Assembly: GCA_051880615.1 (NCBI GenBank)
Contig: JBJEOH010000061.1
Location: 132,560 to 196,559 of the forward strand
DNA: 64,000 bases
Origin: UBA7067 sp051880615
Lineage (GTDB): Bacteria; Bacillota; Clostridia; Oscillospirales; Acutalibacteraceae
Reading direction: 5' to 3'
Shown here: in pieces, positions 1 through 7,511 of the stretch
How the letters are laid out: the number at the start of each line of letters is the position of its first letter
Numbering within the stretch: position 1 is the stretch's first letter
Made by a program: the position numbers and the translations under genes
Notes under the pieces: generated by a model
The model's input: only the letters and a program-made list of their open reading frames with translations
Database searches by the model: none
What the model was told of the DNA's origin: nothing

Positions 1-510
1 AGGATGCCAGCTTAATGCCAAATCAAGTTGATCAAAGCAGCCCTCCCGAGCCATAAATGTTTTTCCGCTTCCGCCCTCCTCTGCCGGGCATCCGAAAAAC
101 ACCACGGTTCCGGTTTTTCCTGTCGTTTCCAGATAATGCTTAAAGCCGACTGCGCCCATCAGTGCACCGACTCCAAGAAGATTATGACCGCAGCCGTGTC
201 CGTTTCCGTCCTTTACCAAAGACTCCTTAACGGCAACACCCGCCTTTTGACTCAGCCCTGCAAGTGCGTCATACTCTCCCAGAAAGCCAATCACAGGCTT
301 TCCGCTTCCCCATTCGGCACGAAATCCCGTCTTAAGACCTGCCTCTCCAACGGTTATTGAAAAGTCTTCATTTTTCAGAAAAGCAACATAATCCTTTACT
401 GATTGCTTCTCCTTGAACCGAATTTCAGCATTTTCCCAGATTGTATCACTCAGCTTATAAAAGTCCTCAGCTCTTTCCTCCAGATACTGAATCACCGACC
501 GCTTATCCAT
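1..510 (-). CDS. M20 amidohydrolase, AbgB-like (partial, cut by window start)
   Basis: The minus-strand frame opens at ATG 510-508, behind an AGAGAGGAGA-type ribosome site, and runs off the window edge, giving about 170 N-terminal residues. It reads as a peptidase M20 / aminobenzoyl-glutamate utilisation B (AbgB)-type amidohydrolase. Visible signatures are IGFLGEYDALAGLSQ near residue 74, the metal-binding GHGCGHNLLG near residue 105, and a CPAEEGGSGK segment near residue 144, which carries the usual catalytic Glu pair. Such enzymes hydrolyse amide bonds of small acyl-amino-acid substrates in the cytoplasm; the substrate here cannot be told. The gene is transcribed away from the neighbouring trpB-like gene. 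The C-terminal dimerisation and metal region lies outside the window. Confidence 0.85.
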   Translation of the reverse strand, partial: MDKRSVIQYLEERAEDFYKLSDTIWENAEIRFKEKQSVKDYVAFLKNEDFSITVGEAGLKTGFRAEWGSGKPVIGFLGEYDALAGLSQKAGVAVKESLVKDGNGHGCGHNLLGVGALMGAVGFKHYLETTGKTGTVVFFGCPAEEGGSGKTFMAREGCFDQLDLALSWHP

Positions 511-832
511 TTGTAAATCTCCTCTCTTTGATTTGTTCACCGGTTTATGTCATTCCCTGTTTTTCTCATAATTGATCCTTCGTTTTCCTGAAAAACACGC
601 TGTCAGGGCAACGAAAAGCAGAGCTTCTGCCTTCTTACTTGTTAGATTATCATAATTCTTTAGCCTCTACAATAGAGTTTTTAAAAAACCTGATATTCAA
701 TATTGCAAAAACAATTTTACAAAACAGCGTGACATTTGAATAATTGTATGTTATAATGGAATAAATTAGCAATTTAAAGCATTAAAATATAAAGTGTTTT
801 GCTAACAAAACAAAATTCAGGAGGTTAAGTCA
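511..832. other. Intergenic region between divergent genes
   Basis: This 322-base AT-rich gap separates the divergent AbgB-like and TrpB-like genes. Apart from the trpB-proximal promoter (729-757), no hairpin, riboswitch or ORF of note is visible. The 76 bases between the -10 box and the trpB start are too short for a T-box or a trp leader. Confidence 0.6.
729..757 (+). promoter_or_regulatory. Sigma-A-type promoter of trpB-like gene
   Basis: A GTGACA -35 (729-734) is separated by 17 bases from a perfect TATAAT -10 (752-757), 76 bases upstream of the start codon. Confidence 0.65.
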
Positions 833-2209
833 ATGGAAGAGAAGAAAATCCCATACAAGATTTATCTTGACGAAAAAGAGATTCCGACAAAATGGTATAA
901 TGTCAGAGCTGATATGAAAAACAAGCCTGCTCCACTGCTCAATCCCGCAACGCTTGAGCCGATGAAGGCTGAGGAGCTTTATCCGGTATTCTGCGAGGAG
1001 CTTGTTGCTCAGGAGCTTAACGACACCGACGCATACATTGATATTCCCGAGGAAATTCAGAATTTTTATAAAATGTACCGTCCGTCTCCGCTTGTCAGAG
1101 CATATTTCCTTGAAAAAGCCTTGGACACACCTGCAAAGATATACTACAAATTTGAAGGCAACAATACCAGCGGAAGCCACAAGCTTAACAGCGCAATAGC
1201 TCAGGCATATTACGCTAAAAAGCAGGGACTGAAGGGTGTTACTACCGAAACAGGCGCAGGTCAGTGGGGTACCGCACTTTCAATGGCTTGTTCTTACTTT
1301 GGTCTTGACTGTAAGGTATATATGGTTAAGGTGTCCTATGAACAAAAGCCTTTCAGAAGAGAGGTTATGAGAACCTACGGAGCAAGCGTTACACCGTCGC
1401 CTTCAACATCCACAGCCGTTGGAAGAAAGATTTTAGAGGCACATCCCGGTACAACAGGAAGCCTTGGATGTGCTATTTCCGAGGCTGTTGAGGCTGCAAC
1501 CTCAACAGAGGGCTATCGCTATGTTTTGGGAAGCGTGTTAAATCAGGTGTTGCTTCACCAGTCGGTTATCGGTCTTGAGGCAAAGGCTGCTATGGATAAA
1601 TACGGAATCAAGCCCGATATTATCATCGGCTGCGCCGGAGGCGGCTCCAACCTGGGAGGACTTATCGCTCCGTTTATGGGAGAGAAGCTCAGAGGCGAGG
1701 CTGACTATCGCATTATTGCCGTTGAGCCTGCTTCCTGTCCGAGCTTCACAAGAGGTAAGTATGCTTACGACTTCTGCGACACCGGAATGGTTTGCCCTCT
1801 TGCTAAGATGTATACCCTCGGCAGCGGATTTATTCCTTCTGCTAACCACGCAGGCGGACTGCGTTATCACGGAATGAGCTCTACACTTTCTCAGCTATAT
1901 GATGACGGACTTATGGAGGCAACATCGGTTGAGCAGACCTCAGTTTTTGCTGCTGCCGAACAGTTTGCAAGAGTTGAGGGTATTTTACCTGCTCCCGAAA
2001 GCAGCCACGCTATCAGAGCTGCTATTGACGAGGCATTAAAATGTAAGGAAACAGGAGAGGAAAAAACAATTCTGTTCGGTCTTACAGGCACAGGATACTT
2101 TGATATGGTAGCATATCAAAAGTATAATGACGGCGAGATGAGCGACTACATCCCAACCGACGAAGATCTTGAAAAGGGATTTGCCGGACTACCAAAGATT
2201 GATAAATAA
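833..2209 (+). CDS. trpB: TrpB-like PLP-dependent enzyme (TrpB2 type tryptophan synthase beta)
   Basis: This 458-residue fold-type II PLP enzyme belongs to the TrpB2 branch. It is longer than classical TrpB (about 400) and carries the TrpB2-style N-terminal extension. The PLP lysine is in GSHKLNS (K117), the catalytic Glu is in TETGAGQWG (near 138-146), and the phosphate loop reads GCAGGGSNLGG. The expected reaction is indole + L-serine to L-tryptophan. TrpB2 enzymes often act apart from TrpA, and no trpA or other trp gene lies nearby, which fits a stand-alone role such as indole salvage or serine deamination. The start at 833 has an AGGAGG site 8 bases upstream. A hairpin at 2306-2345 may end the transcript. 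Confidence 0.93.
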   Translation: MEEKKIPYKIYLDEKEIPTKWYNVRADMKNKPAPLLNPATLEPMKAEELYPVFCEELVAQELNDTDAYIDIPEEIQNFYKMYRPSPLVRAYFLEKALDTPAKIYYKFEGNNTSGSHKLNSAIAQAYYAKKQGLKGVTTETGAGQWGTALSMACSYFGLDCKVYMVKVSYEQKPFRREVMRTYGASVTPSPSTSTAVGRKILEAHPGTTGSLGCAISEAVEAATSTEGYRYVLGSVLNQVLLHQSVIGLEAKAAMDKYGIKPDIIIGCAGGGSNLGGLIAPFMGEKLRGEADYRIIAVEPASCPSFTRGKYAYDFCDTGMVCPLAKMYTLGSGFIPSANHAGGLRYHGMSSTLSQLYDDGLMEATSVEQTSVFAAAEQFARVEGILPAPESSHAIRAAIDEALKCKETGEEKTILFGLTGTGYFDMVAYQKYNDGEMSDYIPTDEDLEKGFAGLPKIDK

Positions 2210-2305
2210 TATTTCTAACCGTTGTTGGGATAATTATTATATTTTTTGTTTGCGCAAAAAACCATAACATAATTTCATACTTGAAACGGAAAAGTTTTCA
2301 AAAAG

Positions 2306-2345
2306 AAGTGCAGCAAGTTTACGAAAGTGTAAATTTACTGCACTT
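2306..2345 (+). terminator. Hairpin downstream of trpB, possible terminator
   Basis: AAGTGCAG pairs with CTGCACTT, and an inner TTTAC pairs with GTAAA around a GAAA-like loop. A moderately T-rich stretch follows. It lies 96 bases after the trpB stop. Confidence 0.5.
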
Positions 2346-2392
2346 ATACTTTTATACTGTATCAGATTGTCAGAAGATTAATAATCCTCATC

Positions 2393-2680
2393 AACCTCGA
2401 AATCGGCAACCCGCTTTCATACCGTGACGGAATGACCTTATCATGGGAAAACGGCAGACAGCTTGCAACGCTGACAAAGGACAACAAGACCACAAGCTAT
2501 ACATATGATATTTCGGGTATTAGAACACAAAAAAATGTTGACGGAGCAGTTACAAAGTATTATTATGATGATAGTAATAACCTCGCTGCAATGACCGTCG
2601 GCGATAAAACCTTAATGTTCTATTATGATTATAGCGATACCAGATTCAGTACTGTGCAATTTCACACAGAATATTATTAA
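2393..2680 (+). pseudogene. RHS/YD-repeat protein remnant
   Basis: An open frame reads through NLEIGNPLSYRDGMTLSW and continues with tyrosine-rich YD-type repeats (for example TSYTYDISGIRTQK and TKYYYDDSNNLAAM). This is the core pattern of RHS/wall-associated repeat proteins, which are normally well over 1000 residues long. Only about 95 residues remain. There is no signal peptide, no credible start with a ribosome site, and the frame ends abruptly at 2680. It is best read as the 3' stub left after deletion of an RHS polymorphic-toxin or wall-associated gene. The next lipoprotein gene starts 15 bases later and could once have been a downstream cargo or immunity gene; that link is inference. 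Confidence 0.7.
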
Positions 2681-2695
2681 CCGGAGCTGATTGTA

Positions 2696-3601
2696 ATGAA
2701 AGCCAAAAACAATGTAAAATTTTACTCTGTGTTCTTAATCCTTGCGTTGATAAGTGCAACTTTTCTTCTTGCAGGCTGCGAAAACAAGAATAATACTGAC
2801 TATAAAGCTCTGCCCGGCTATAAGGAATACATAAGCGACAGCGACAAAGGCTATGAGGATATGCCATATTTTTATGTTATTGATTCAATGGAAGAAAGCG
2901 AAGAGGCTCGTGAATATTTCAAAGCCAACAGCCGTCAGTGCGGCGAATACATAATAACCGACTATGAGGACGGAGTGTGTATTAATAAGTATCGGCTCAA
3001 TCATACAATAAGTGTTTTAGATACTTTAGATGTACCGGAAACTCTTGATGGTAAGCCGGTTGTTAAAATTGGCGGTTATCTGCAAGAAAACAGTCAGGAT
3101 AGCCTTTTGCCCTATGAGGTTATCAGTGCTTTCGGCGGCTTGCGTGGGTGTACCCTTAATCTGCCGAAAACCGTTAAGGTAATAACCGCAGATTCTATAG
3201 ATTCTTGCAGCTTTGCTCTTGAAGATGATGAACGAGTAAAATTTCCTGTTTTTATAGGAATAAATGTCGATAAAGAAAACCCATATTATTCCTCAGAGGA
3301 CGGATTACTCTACTCAAAGGATAAGAAAAAGCTTTTGTTTATGAATTTCAACTATAAGATGAATTCCGACTATGAATCAAATAACTATATAGTTCCGGAG
3401 TTTGTCGAAAGTTTTGAACCGTTATTAGGTGTACCTCATGGCTTGACGAGTATTGAATTTGGGAATAATGTAAAAAGTATTAATACATACATAGATAGAG
3501 GCGAAGGAGAAACACCAAATATTGTTGTGAGAGGCTACAAAGGCACGGCGGCTGAGGAATGGGCAAAGCAGGAAGATGTAAAGTTTGAGGCTTTGGATTG
3601 A
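2696..3601 (+). CDS. Lipoprotein with BspA-like leucine-rich region
   Basis: This 301-residue protein has a lipoprotein signal (hydrophobic segment, then LLAGC with the lipid-accepting Cys near residue 28), so it should be anchored outside the membrane. The middle and C-terminal parts carry phrases typical of BspA/LRR_5 repeats, such as LNLPKTVKVI, GLTSIEFGNNVKSI and VVRGYKGTAAEEWAKQ. The last is the usual end of such domains. LRR_5 proteins are surface binding proteins of unknown ligand. It follows an RHS stub and precedes two further small membrane-associated genes, all AT-rich compared with the ribosomal block downstream. No enzymatic motif is visible. Confidence 0.7.
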   Translation: MKAKNNVKFYSVFLILALISATFLLAGCENKNNTDYKALPGYKEYISDSDKGYEDMPYFYVIDSMEESEEAREYFKANSRQCGEYIITDYEDGVCINKYRLNHTISVLDTLDVPETLDGKPVVKIGGYLQENSQDSLLPYEVISAFGGLRGCTLNLPKTVKVITADSIDSCSFALEDDERVKFPVFIGINVDKENPYYSSEDGLLYSKDKKKLLFMNFNYKMNSDYESNNYIVPEFVESFEPLLGVPHGLTSIEFGNNVKSINTYIDRGEGETPNIVVRGYKGTAAEEWAKQEDVKFEALD

Positions 3602-3626
3602 ATGTGATTTTAATGGAGAAAGTAAT

Positions 3627-3815
3627 ATGCCAATAAATACCGTAAAATTATTACTGAGAATAATCTCGATCTTTGTACTATGTCTTTCAATAATAGGTAT
3701 TGTTGTTTCAATTATCAAGAAAGATAGATTCTTTCTCGTAGGTAGTATCATTATTTCCTTGATTTCAATATATAATTCTTTTCTTGCGTTTGTAACCTTA
3801 GATAGCATACTGTAA
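3627..3815 (+). CDS. Small two-helix membrane protein
   Basis: A 62-residue frame starts at ATG 3627, preceded by GGAGAAAG at good spacing. Two hydrophobic segments (about residues 7-27 and 33-53) are separated by a short KKDR loop, as expected of a small inner-membrane protein. A longer frame from 3585 overlaps the previous gene and lacks a ribosome site, so the shorter start was chosen. I do not recognise the family. It sits between two lipoprotein genes on the same strand and may share their transcript. Confidence 0.5.
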   Translation: MPINTVKLLLRIISIFVLCLSIIGIVVSIIKKDRFFLVGSIIISLISIYNSFLAFVTLDSIL

Positions 3816-3888
3816 ATTGCTTGAACCTTAAATACAATATACAATGAATTTATTAAATGTGAGCGACAGTTTTCGGAGAGTGAATGAA

Positions 3889-4953
3889 ATGAAAAAATGC
3901 GTTAAGCTATTTTCTGCAATTTTTATTTTAAGCATGGTGATTCTTTTATCTGCCTGCGTATCAGTTGATAAAGTAAAGCCTGTTGACAATTCATTTTATT
4001 CAAACAATAATCATTTTTCAAAAAGCGGTTTCAGAGATACAGGCACGGTGGACTCAATATGGAATAACGATGATACATTCCGTACGGGAATGGTTTATGA
4101 TAACGGGGAGCTTTATTACGCCCGGAATTCCTCTGCTGATTCTGTTAAGGTTTTAAACACAGGCGGAGAAGAGCGCAGCATGGGATATTCAGGCGGAGAG
4201 TTTACGGTTTATGACGGAAAGCTGTTTTTTATATCTGACGGAAAAATCTGTTATAAAGAAGTAACCTCGGATAATGCTGTCGAACTGACAGACGGCGAAA
4301 GCTTTAAGCTTTACGGCGATTATTTGTTGACCGAAAATAATAAAACAGACATTTATAAAATCAGCTTGTCTGACAATAAAAAAGAGAAAGTGTGTTCTGT
4401 GAATAATCAAATTCTCTGGTATTCTGTTGATAAAGATAAGCTATACATTATATATAATGATGTTGATTTGCAGCTTGTAACAGTTGATTTGCTGAGTAAT
4501 GAGCTTTTGTCGCAGTACAGCCTGAATATAAATCCAGCAAATTTTGTCGGCGTTATATGTTCGGACAATTTAATAATCGGAACAGGGAACAGTATTTATT
4601 TCTTTAACCTGTCGTCGGGACAACAGGTTAATGCCTTGAATTGTGATGGAATAATTGCGGTAAACGGTGAAGCGGATAAGCTGTATTTTTCTGTATGCAG
4701 GACATATAAAGACGGTTCAGTTACCCGCATTAAGGAAAGTGCTGATAACGGTCTGTGGTGTTACGATTTCACGACAGCTAAGCAGCAAAAAATCTCAGAC
4801 AATATTTTTGACAGGCTTTATGTTTGCAGTAATGACTGCCTTTTCGCCGCAAAAAACAGTCGGGTTGATTATGGTGTTTTTAGCGAGAAGTCATCACAGG
4901 CTGAGATTTATCAGATTAATTTAAATACAAGGGAACAGTCGCGCGTAGCGTAA
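3889..4953 (+). CDS. Lipoprotein, probable beta-propeller (DUF5050-like)
   Basis: This 354-residue lipoprotein has the signal MKKCVKLFSAIFILSM followed by the lipobox LLSAC. The start was set at 3889 because GGAGAG lies just upstream; the longer frame from 3844 would bury the signal peptide. The mature part has repeated blocks of the form 'DNGELYYA', 'DGKLFFISDGKICY', 'KDKLYIIYND' and 'ADKLYFSVCR', spaced 40-50 residues apart. This resembles the DUF5050/TolB-like propellers found in Clostridia surface lipoproteins. Function is unknown; these folds usually bind proteins or glycans at the cell surface. It precedes another lipoprotein gene, separated by a heptamer repeat tract. Confidence 0.65.
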   Translation: MKKCVKLFSAIFILSMVILLSACVSVDKVKPVDNSFYSNNNHFSKSGFRDTGTVDSIWNNDDTFRTGMVYDNGELYYARNSSADSVKVLNTGGEERSMGYSGGEFTVYDGKLFFISDGKICYKEVTSDNAVELTDGESFKLYGDYLLTENNKTDIYKISLSDNKKEKVCSVNNQILWYSVDKDKLYIIYNDVDLQLVTVDLLSNELLSQYSLNINPANFVGVICSDNLIIGTGNSIYFFNLSSGQQVNALNCDGIIAVNGEADKLYFSVCRTYKDGSVTRIKESADNGLWCYDFTTAKQQKISDNIFDRLYVCSNDCLFAAKNSRVDYGVFSEKSSQAEIYQINLNTREQSRVA

Positions 4954-4963
4954 GATGATATGC

Positions 4964-5044
4964 TGAGAGTGGAGAGTTGAGAGTGGAGAGTTGAGAGTGG
5001 AGAGTTGAGAGTGGAGAGTTGAGAGTGGAGAGTTGAGAGTGGAG
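4964..5044. repeat. Heptanucleotide tandem repeat tract, unit GAGAGTK
   Basis: About eleven consecutive 7-base units (GAGAGTG or GAGAGTT) fill the gap between two lipoprotein genes. The last unit runs directly into the GGAGG ribosome site of the next gene. Confidence 0.9.
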
Positions 5045-5052
5045 GTAATAGT

Positions 5053-5409
5053 ATGAAAAAGCTGACAGCGTTATCTTTGATTATTGTTGTTCTGATGCTT
5101 TCAGGCTGTGGGTTTCTTTACCCGATTCTCAGTCCGAATATGGACAATCTGCCCGAGGGCGAGCTTCTGAACAGCTATCCCTCGCCAAACAGCGAAAATA
5201 CTATAAATATCTATCTTTGCAACGGCGGAGCAACTGTTGACTATGCAATTCGCGGCGAGGTTGTGAAGTCCGACGGCACAAAAAGGAATATATATTATGA
5301 GTACCATTGTGACAGTGCGCAGGTTGAGTGGCTCTCGGACGACACTGTTATCATCAACGATGTAACGCTGAATATAGACACCGATGTTTATGACTACAGA
5401 TCGCAGTAG
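5053..5409 (+). CDS. Small lipoprotein, DUF5412-like
   Basis: This 118-residue protein has a signal sequence and lipobox LMLSGC (Cys19). The mature part carries the sequence pattern I associate with DUF5412: SYPSPNSENTINIYLCNGGA, then VDYAIRGEVV, then a short W-containing strand and DTVIINDVTLNI near the C-terminus. The family is widespread in Firmicutes and has no known function; it is thought to be a small beta-rich extracytoplasmic domain. The ribosome site GGAGG is supplied by the end of the heptamer repeat tract just upstream. It is convergent with the DUF4258 gene, sharing the hairpin at 5446-5471. Confidence 0.7.
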   Translation: MKKLTALSLIIVVLMLSGCGFLYPILSPNMDNLPEGELLNSYPSPNSENTINIYLCNGGATVDYAIRGEVVKSDGTKRNIYYEYHCDSAQVEWLSDDTVIINDVTLNIDTDVYDYRSQ

Positions 5410-5426
5410 CGGAACAGGACAAAAAC

Positions 5427-5714
5427 TCACTTTTTCGCAAAAATAAGGCACCTCGGATTTCTGAGGTGCCTGTGGTTGTCTGTGCTGCCGTCACTTGATA
5501 CTACCGTATGCAGATGTCTGAAATGCACTACACCGTATATCAGGCAGCTTGGCAGCGGTCTGTCATTTGGGTAATGTTCTATGATTTGACCGTTGCTTAT
5601 ACATGAGATTACATCGCTTGATTTAATATTTCGCTCTCTGATGCGTTTTAGCGCATGCAAAGTCCATTTTATGTTACCGTTATTACATAGTTTTTGCCAT
5701 AATTCAATCGTCAA
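5427..5714 (-). pseudogene. DUF4258-domain protein with replaced C-terminus
   Basis: A 95-residue frame matches the N-terminal two thirds of DUF4258 (RelE-superfamily-like): LHALKRIRERNIKSSDVISC, then ISNGQIIEHYP and PLPSCLIYG. In intact members this is followed by HVVVS-type strands and an ITAY(R/Y)P ending. Here, after HTVVSSDGST, the frame runs into an inverted repeat (5446-5471) and ends with residues encoded by that hairpin. DUF4258 genes are often paired with a small zinc-finger antitoxin gene, and none is present. The gene is therefore probably a truncated, inactive remnant. The start is a TTG with only a weak ribosome site. Confidence 0.55.
5446..5471. terminator. Bidirectional hairpin between convergent genes
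   Basis: AGGCACCTC and GAGGTGCCT form a near-perfect stem around a short loop. It lies between the convergent DUF5412 lipoprotein and DUF4258 remnant and also forms the 3' end of the latter's reading frame. Confidence 0.6.
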
Positions 5715-5846
5715 TTCTTCTATATTTTATTTTCCTCTGGAGTAATTGCTTTTTCGTTAGAATTATAGCATAATGTTAGTTAGAAAACGAGACGAAGGCA
5801 AGGGTGCATTTGCGAAAAAATAAATTCAAAAACCGCAAAAAAGCTA

Positions 5847-5875
5847 TTGACGGGCGAGTGAATATATGATAAAAT
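5847..5875 (+). promoter_or_regulatory. Promoter of rpmG-secE-nusG
   Basis: TTGACG (5847-5852) and TAAAAT (5870-5875) are spaced by 17 bases, about 105 bases upstream of rpmG. Confidence 0.65.
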
Positions 5876-5882
5876 AGGTTTA

Positions 5883-5922
5883 CCTCGTAAAAAGGGGTTT
5901 ATTTTTTTGCCCTTTTTGAGGG
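5883..5922 (+). promoter_or_regulatory. Leader hairpin upstream of rpmG
   Basis: CCTC..AAAAAGGG pairs with CCCTTTTTGAGG around a T-rich loop, in the 5' leader of the rpmG transcript. It may stabilise the RNA or regulate translation; no known leader family is recognised. Confidence 0.4.
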
Positions 5923-5979
5923 AGGCTTGAGCCGGTATTCCGGCTAAAAATATTAATCCGAAAATCGGAGGTGCCGTTA

Positions 5980-6129
5980 ATGAGAGTTAAAATTACTATG
6001 GCTTGCACAGAGTGTAAGCAGCGCAACTACAACACTATGAAGAACAAGAAGAATGATCCGGACAGACTTGAAATGAACAAGTACTGCCGCTTCTGCAAGA
6101 AACACACTCTTCATAAAGAAACAAAATAA
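5980..6129 (+). CDS. rpmG: Large-subunit ribosomal protein bL33
   Basis: This 49-codon gene begins at ATG 5980, behind the site CGGAGGTG. The product (MRVKITMACTECKQRNYNTM...) is the zinc-binding form of bL33, with two CxxC pairs (CTEC near residue 9 and CRFC near residue 36). It is a small component of the 50S subunit near the E site. The position directly before secE and nusG is the classical Firmicutes arrangement, although the tRNA-Trp often found here is absent. It ends 16 bases before secE and is surely co-transcribed with it. Zinc-ribbon L33 paralogues can be replaced by Cys-free forms under zinc limitation in other Firmicutes; no second copy is seen. Confidence 0.95.
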   Translation: MRVKITMACTECKQRNYNTMKNKKNDPDRLEMNKYCRFCKKHTLHKETK

Positions 6130-6145
6130 GCGGAGGATTTTAAAA

Positions 6146-6412
6146 ATGGCAGAGAAAAACGCCGAGAAAAAGACAGACAAAAAAGCTTCTGCCGGCAAAA
6201 CAAAAAAGCCGAATGTTTTCTCAAGAATAATTAAATATCTCCGTGAGTGCAAGGGCGAAATCAAAAAGATTACATGGCCGACACCAAGGACAGTTTTCAA
6301 GAATATGGGAATTGTAATTGCGGTGATCGTCATAATCGGTCTGTTCATTTTCGGTCTTGACAGAGGTCTTTATGCTCTGCTCGGACTTATTATGCAGACA
6401 AGCGGAACCTAA
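6146..6412 (+). CDS. secE: Preprotein translocase subunit SecE
   Basis: This 88-residue protein has a lysine-rich cytoplasmic N-terminus, the amphipathic SecE signature (RECKGEIKKITWPTPRTVFK, about residues 33-52) and a single membrane segment (about 55-80). It matches the single-helix SecE of Firmicutes. SecE clamps SecY in the protein-conducting channel of the membrane. It sits between rpmG and nusG with short gaps and good ribosome sites, so one transcript is expected. Nothing unusual is seen. Confidence 0.95.
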   Translation: MAEKNAEKKTDKKASAGKTKKPNVFSRIIKYLRECKGEIKKITWPTPRTVFKNMGIVIAVIVIIGLFIFGLDRGLYALLGLIMQTSGT

Positions 6413-6436
6413 TTGACACGGAGAGGGTGAATAACA

Positions 6437-6958
6437 ATGCCTGAAGAAGCAAAATGGTATGTTGTTCATACCTATTCCGGGTATGAAAACAAGGTAGCTT
6501 CAAATCTTGAAAAGACTGTTGAAAACAGAGGACTTCAGGATTTAATCAGAGAGGTTAAGGTGCCGACCGAAACCGTGACCGAGATTGAGGATTCAAAGTC
6601 GCGTGAGGTTGAGCGCAAGATTTATCCCGGTTATGTATTTATCAAAATGGTATATACAGACGAAACATGGTATGTTGTTCGCAACATACGCGGATGCACG
6701 GGCTTTGTCGGTCCGTCGTCCGAGCCGATTCCGCTCACCGACGCTGAGGTCGAGAAGATGGGCGTTGAATCACGCTCAATAGAGGTTGCCTATAAGGTCG
6801 GCGATTCCGTAAGAGTTACCGACGGTCCTCTTGAGGACTTTGTGGGCGTTGTCGATGAAATCGACACAGACAAGAACATCGTCAGGGTTACTGTTTCAAT
6901 GTTCGGCAGGGATACCGCCGTTGAACTGGAGCTTAACCAGGCGGAACTCGTAGAATAA
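6437..6958 (+). CDS. nusG: Transcription termination/antitermination factor NusG
   Basis: The 173-residue product has the NGN domain (AKWYVVHTYSGYENKVASNL at the N-terminus, with YPGYVFIKM and RNIRGCTGFVG) followed by a C-terminal KOW domain (VGDSVRVTDGPLEDFVGVV). NusG binds RNA polymerase, affects pausing and termination, and links polymerase to the ribosome through the KOW domain. Length and order are normal. It directly precedes the rplK leader, separated by a hairpin (6965-6994) that could partly terminate nusG transcription. Confidence 0.96.
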   Translation: MPEEAKWYVVHTYSGYENKVASNLEKTVENRGLQDLIREVKVPTETVTEIEDSKSREVERKIYPGYVFIKMVYTDETWYVVRNIRGCTGFVGPSSEPIPLTDAEVEKMGVESRSIEVAYKVGDSVRVTDGPLEDFVGVVDEIDTDKNIVRVTVSMFGRDTAVELELNQAELVE

Positions 6959-6964
6959 TGCGTT

Positions 6965-6994
6965 AATAATCACCCGTTTTTCGGGCGTTATTAT
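6965..6994 (+). terminator. Hairpin between nusG and rplK
   Basis: AATAAT-CACCCG and CGGGCG-TTATT pair around a T-rich loop and are followed by a short T-containing run. It could act as a partial terminator that separates nusG from the rplKA unit. Confidence 0.45.
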
Positions 6995-7012
6995 TGAGGG
7001 GCTGAGCCCCTT

Positions 7013-7054
7013 GTGGGAGGAGCGAAATTATAACACCGCTCCGCAAAATACCAC
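7013..7054 (+). promoter_or_regulatory. L1-binding-type leader motif upstream of rplK
   Basis: GTGGGAGGAGCG is followed by CGCTCC and CCAC, forming a GUGG/CCAC outer stem and a GGAGCG/CGCTCC inner stem separated by an A-rich bulge. This resembles the 23S rRNA mimic bound by ribosomal protein L1 in rplKA leaders, used for translational feedback. A second copy lies before rplA (7512-7539). Confidence 0.6.
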
Positions 7055-7075
7055 GAATTTTGGAGGTGCAAAAAA

Positions 7076-7501
7076 ATGGCTCAAAAGGTAGTTGGCTTTA
7101 TTAAGCTGCAAATACCTGCAGGAAAAGCTACACCGGCGCCGCCGGTTGGTCCGGCTCTCGGACAGCACGGCGTAAACATCATGGCGTTCACAAAGGAATT
7201 CAACGAGCGCACAAAAAATGATGCAGGCTTGATAATTCCGGTTGTAATCACAGTTTATGCAGACCGTTCTTTCACATTCGTTACAAAGACACCGCCTGCA
7301 GCTGTACTCATCAAGAAAGCATGCGGAATCGAAAAGGGTTCAGGCGTGCCGAACAAGACAAAGGTCTCAAAGATAACCCGTGAGCAGGTCAAAAAGATTG
7401 CAGAGCAGAAAATGCCTGACTTAAATGCCGCTAATGTAGATTCAGCAATCAGTATGATTGCCGGTACAGCTCGTAGCATGGGCATTGAAGTTGTCGATTG
7501 A
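7076..7501 (+). CDS. rplK: Large-subunit ribosomal protein uL11
   Basis: This 141-residue protein is the standard length for L11. The N-terminal domain contains KLQIPAGKATPAPPVGPALG with GQHGVNIMAF, and the C-terminal rRNA-binding domain is intact (TFVTKTPPAAVLIKKA, GTARSMGIEVVD at the end). L11 binds the GTPase-associated region of 23S rRNA and works with L10-L7/L12 in factor binding. The start follows GGAGGTG. It is the first gene of rplK-rplA, which is preceded by an L1-type operator. Nothing is unusual. Confidence 0.97.
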   Translation: MAQKVVGFIKLQIPAGKATPAPPVGPALGQHGVNIMAFTKEFNERTKNDAGLIIPVVITVYADRSFTFVTKTPPAAVLIKKACGIEKGSGVPNKTKVSKITREQVKKIAEQKMPDLNAANVDSAISMIAGTARSMGIEVVD

Positions 7502-7511
7502 TTAAGCCCGG

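Noticed and set aside
28..360. Plus-strand 110-codon frame at the window start
   Set aside because: It lies opposite the AbgB-like gene, whose motifs are clear on the minus strand.
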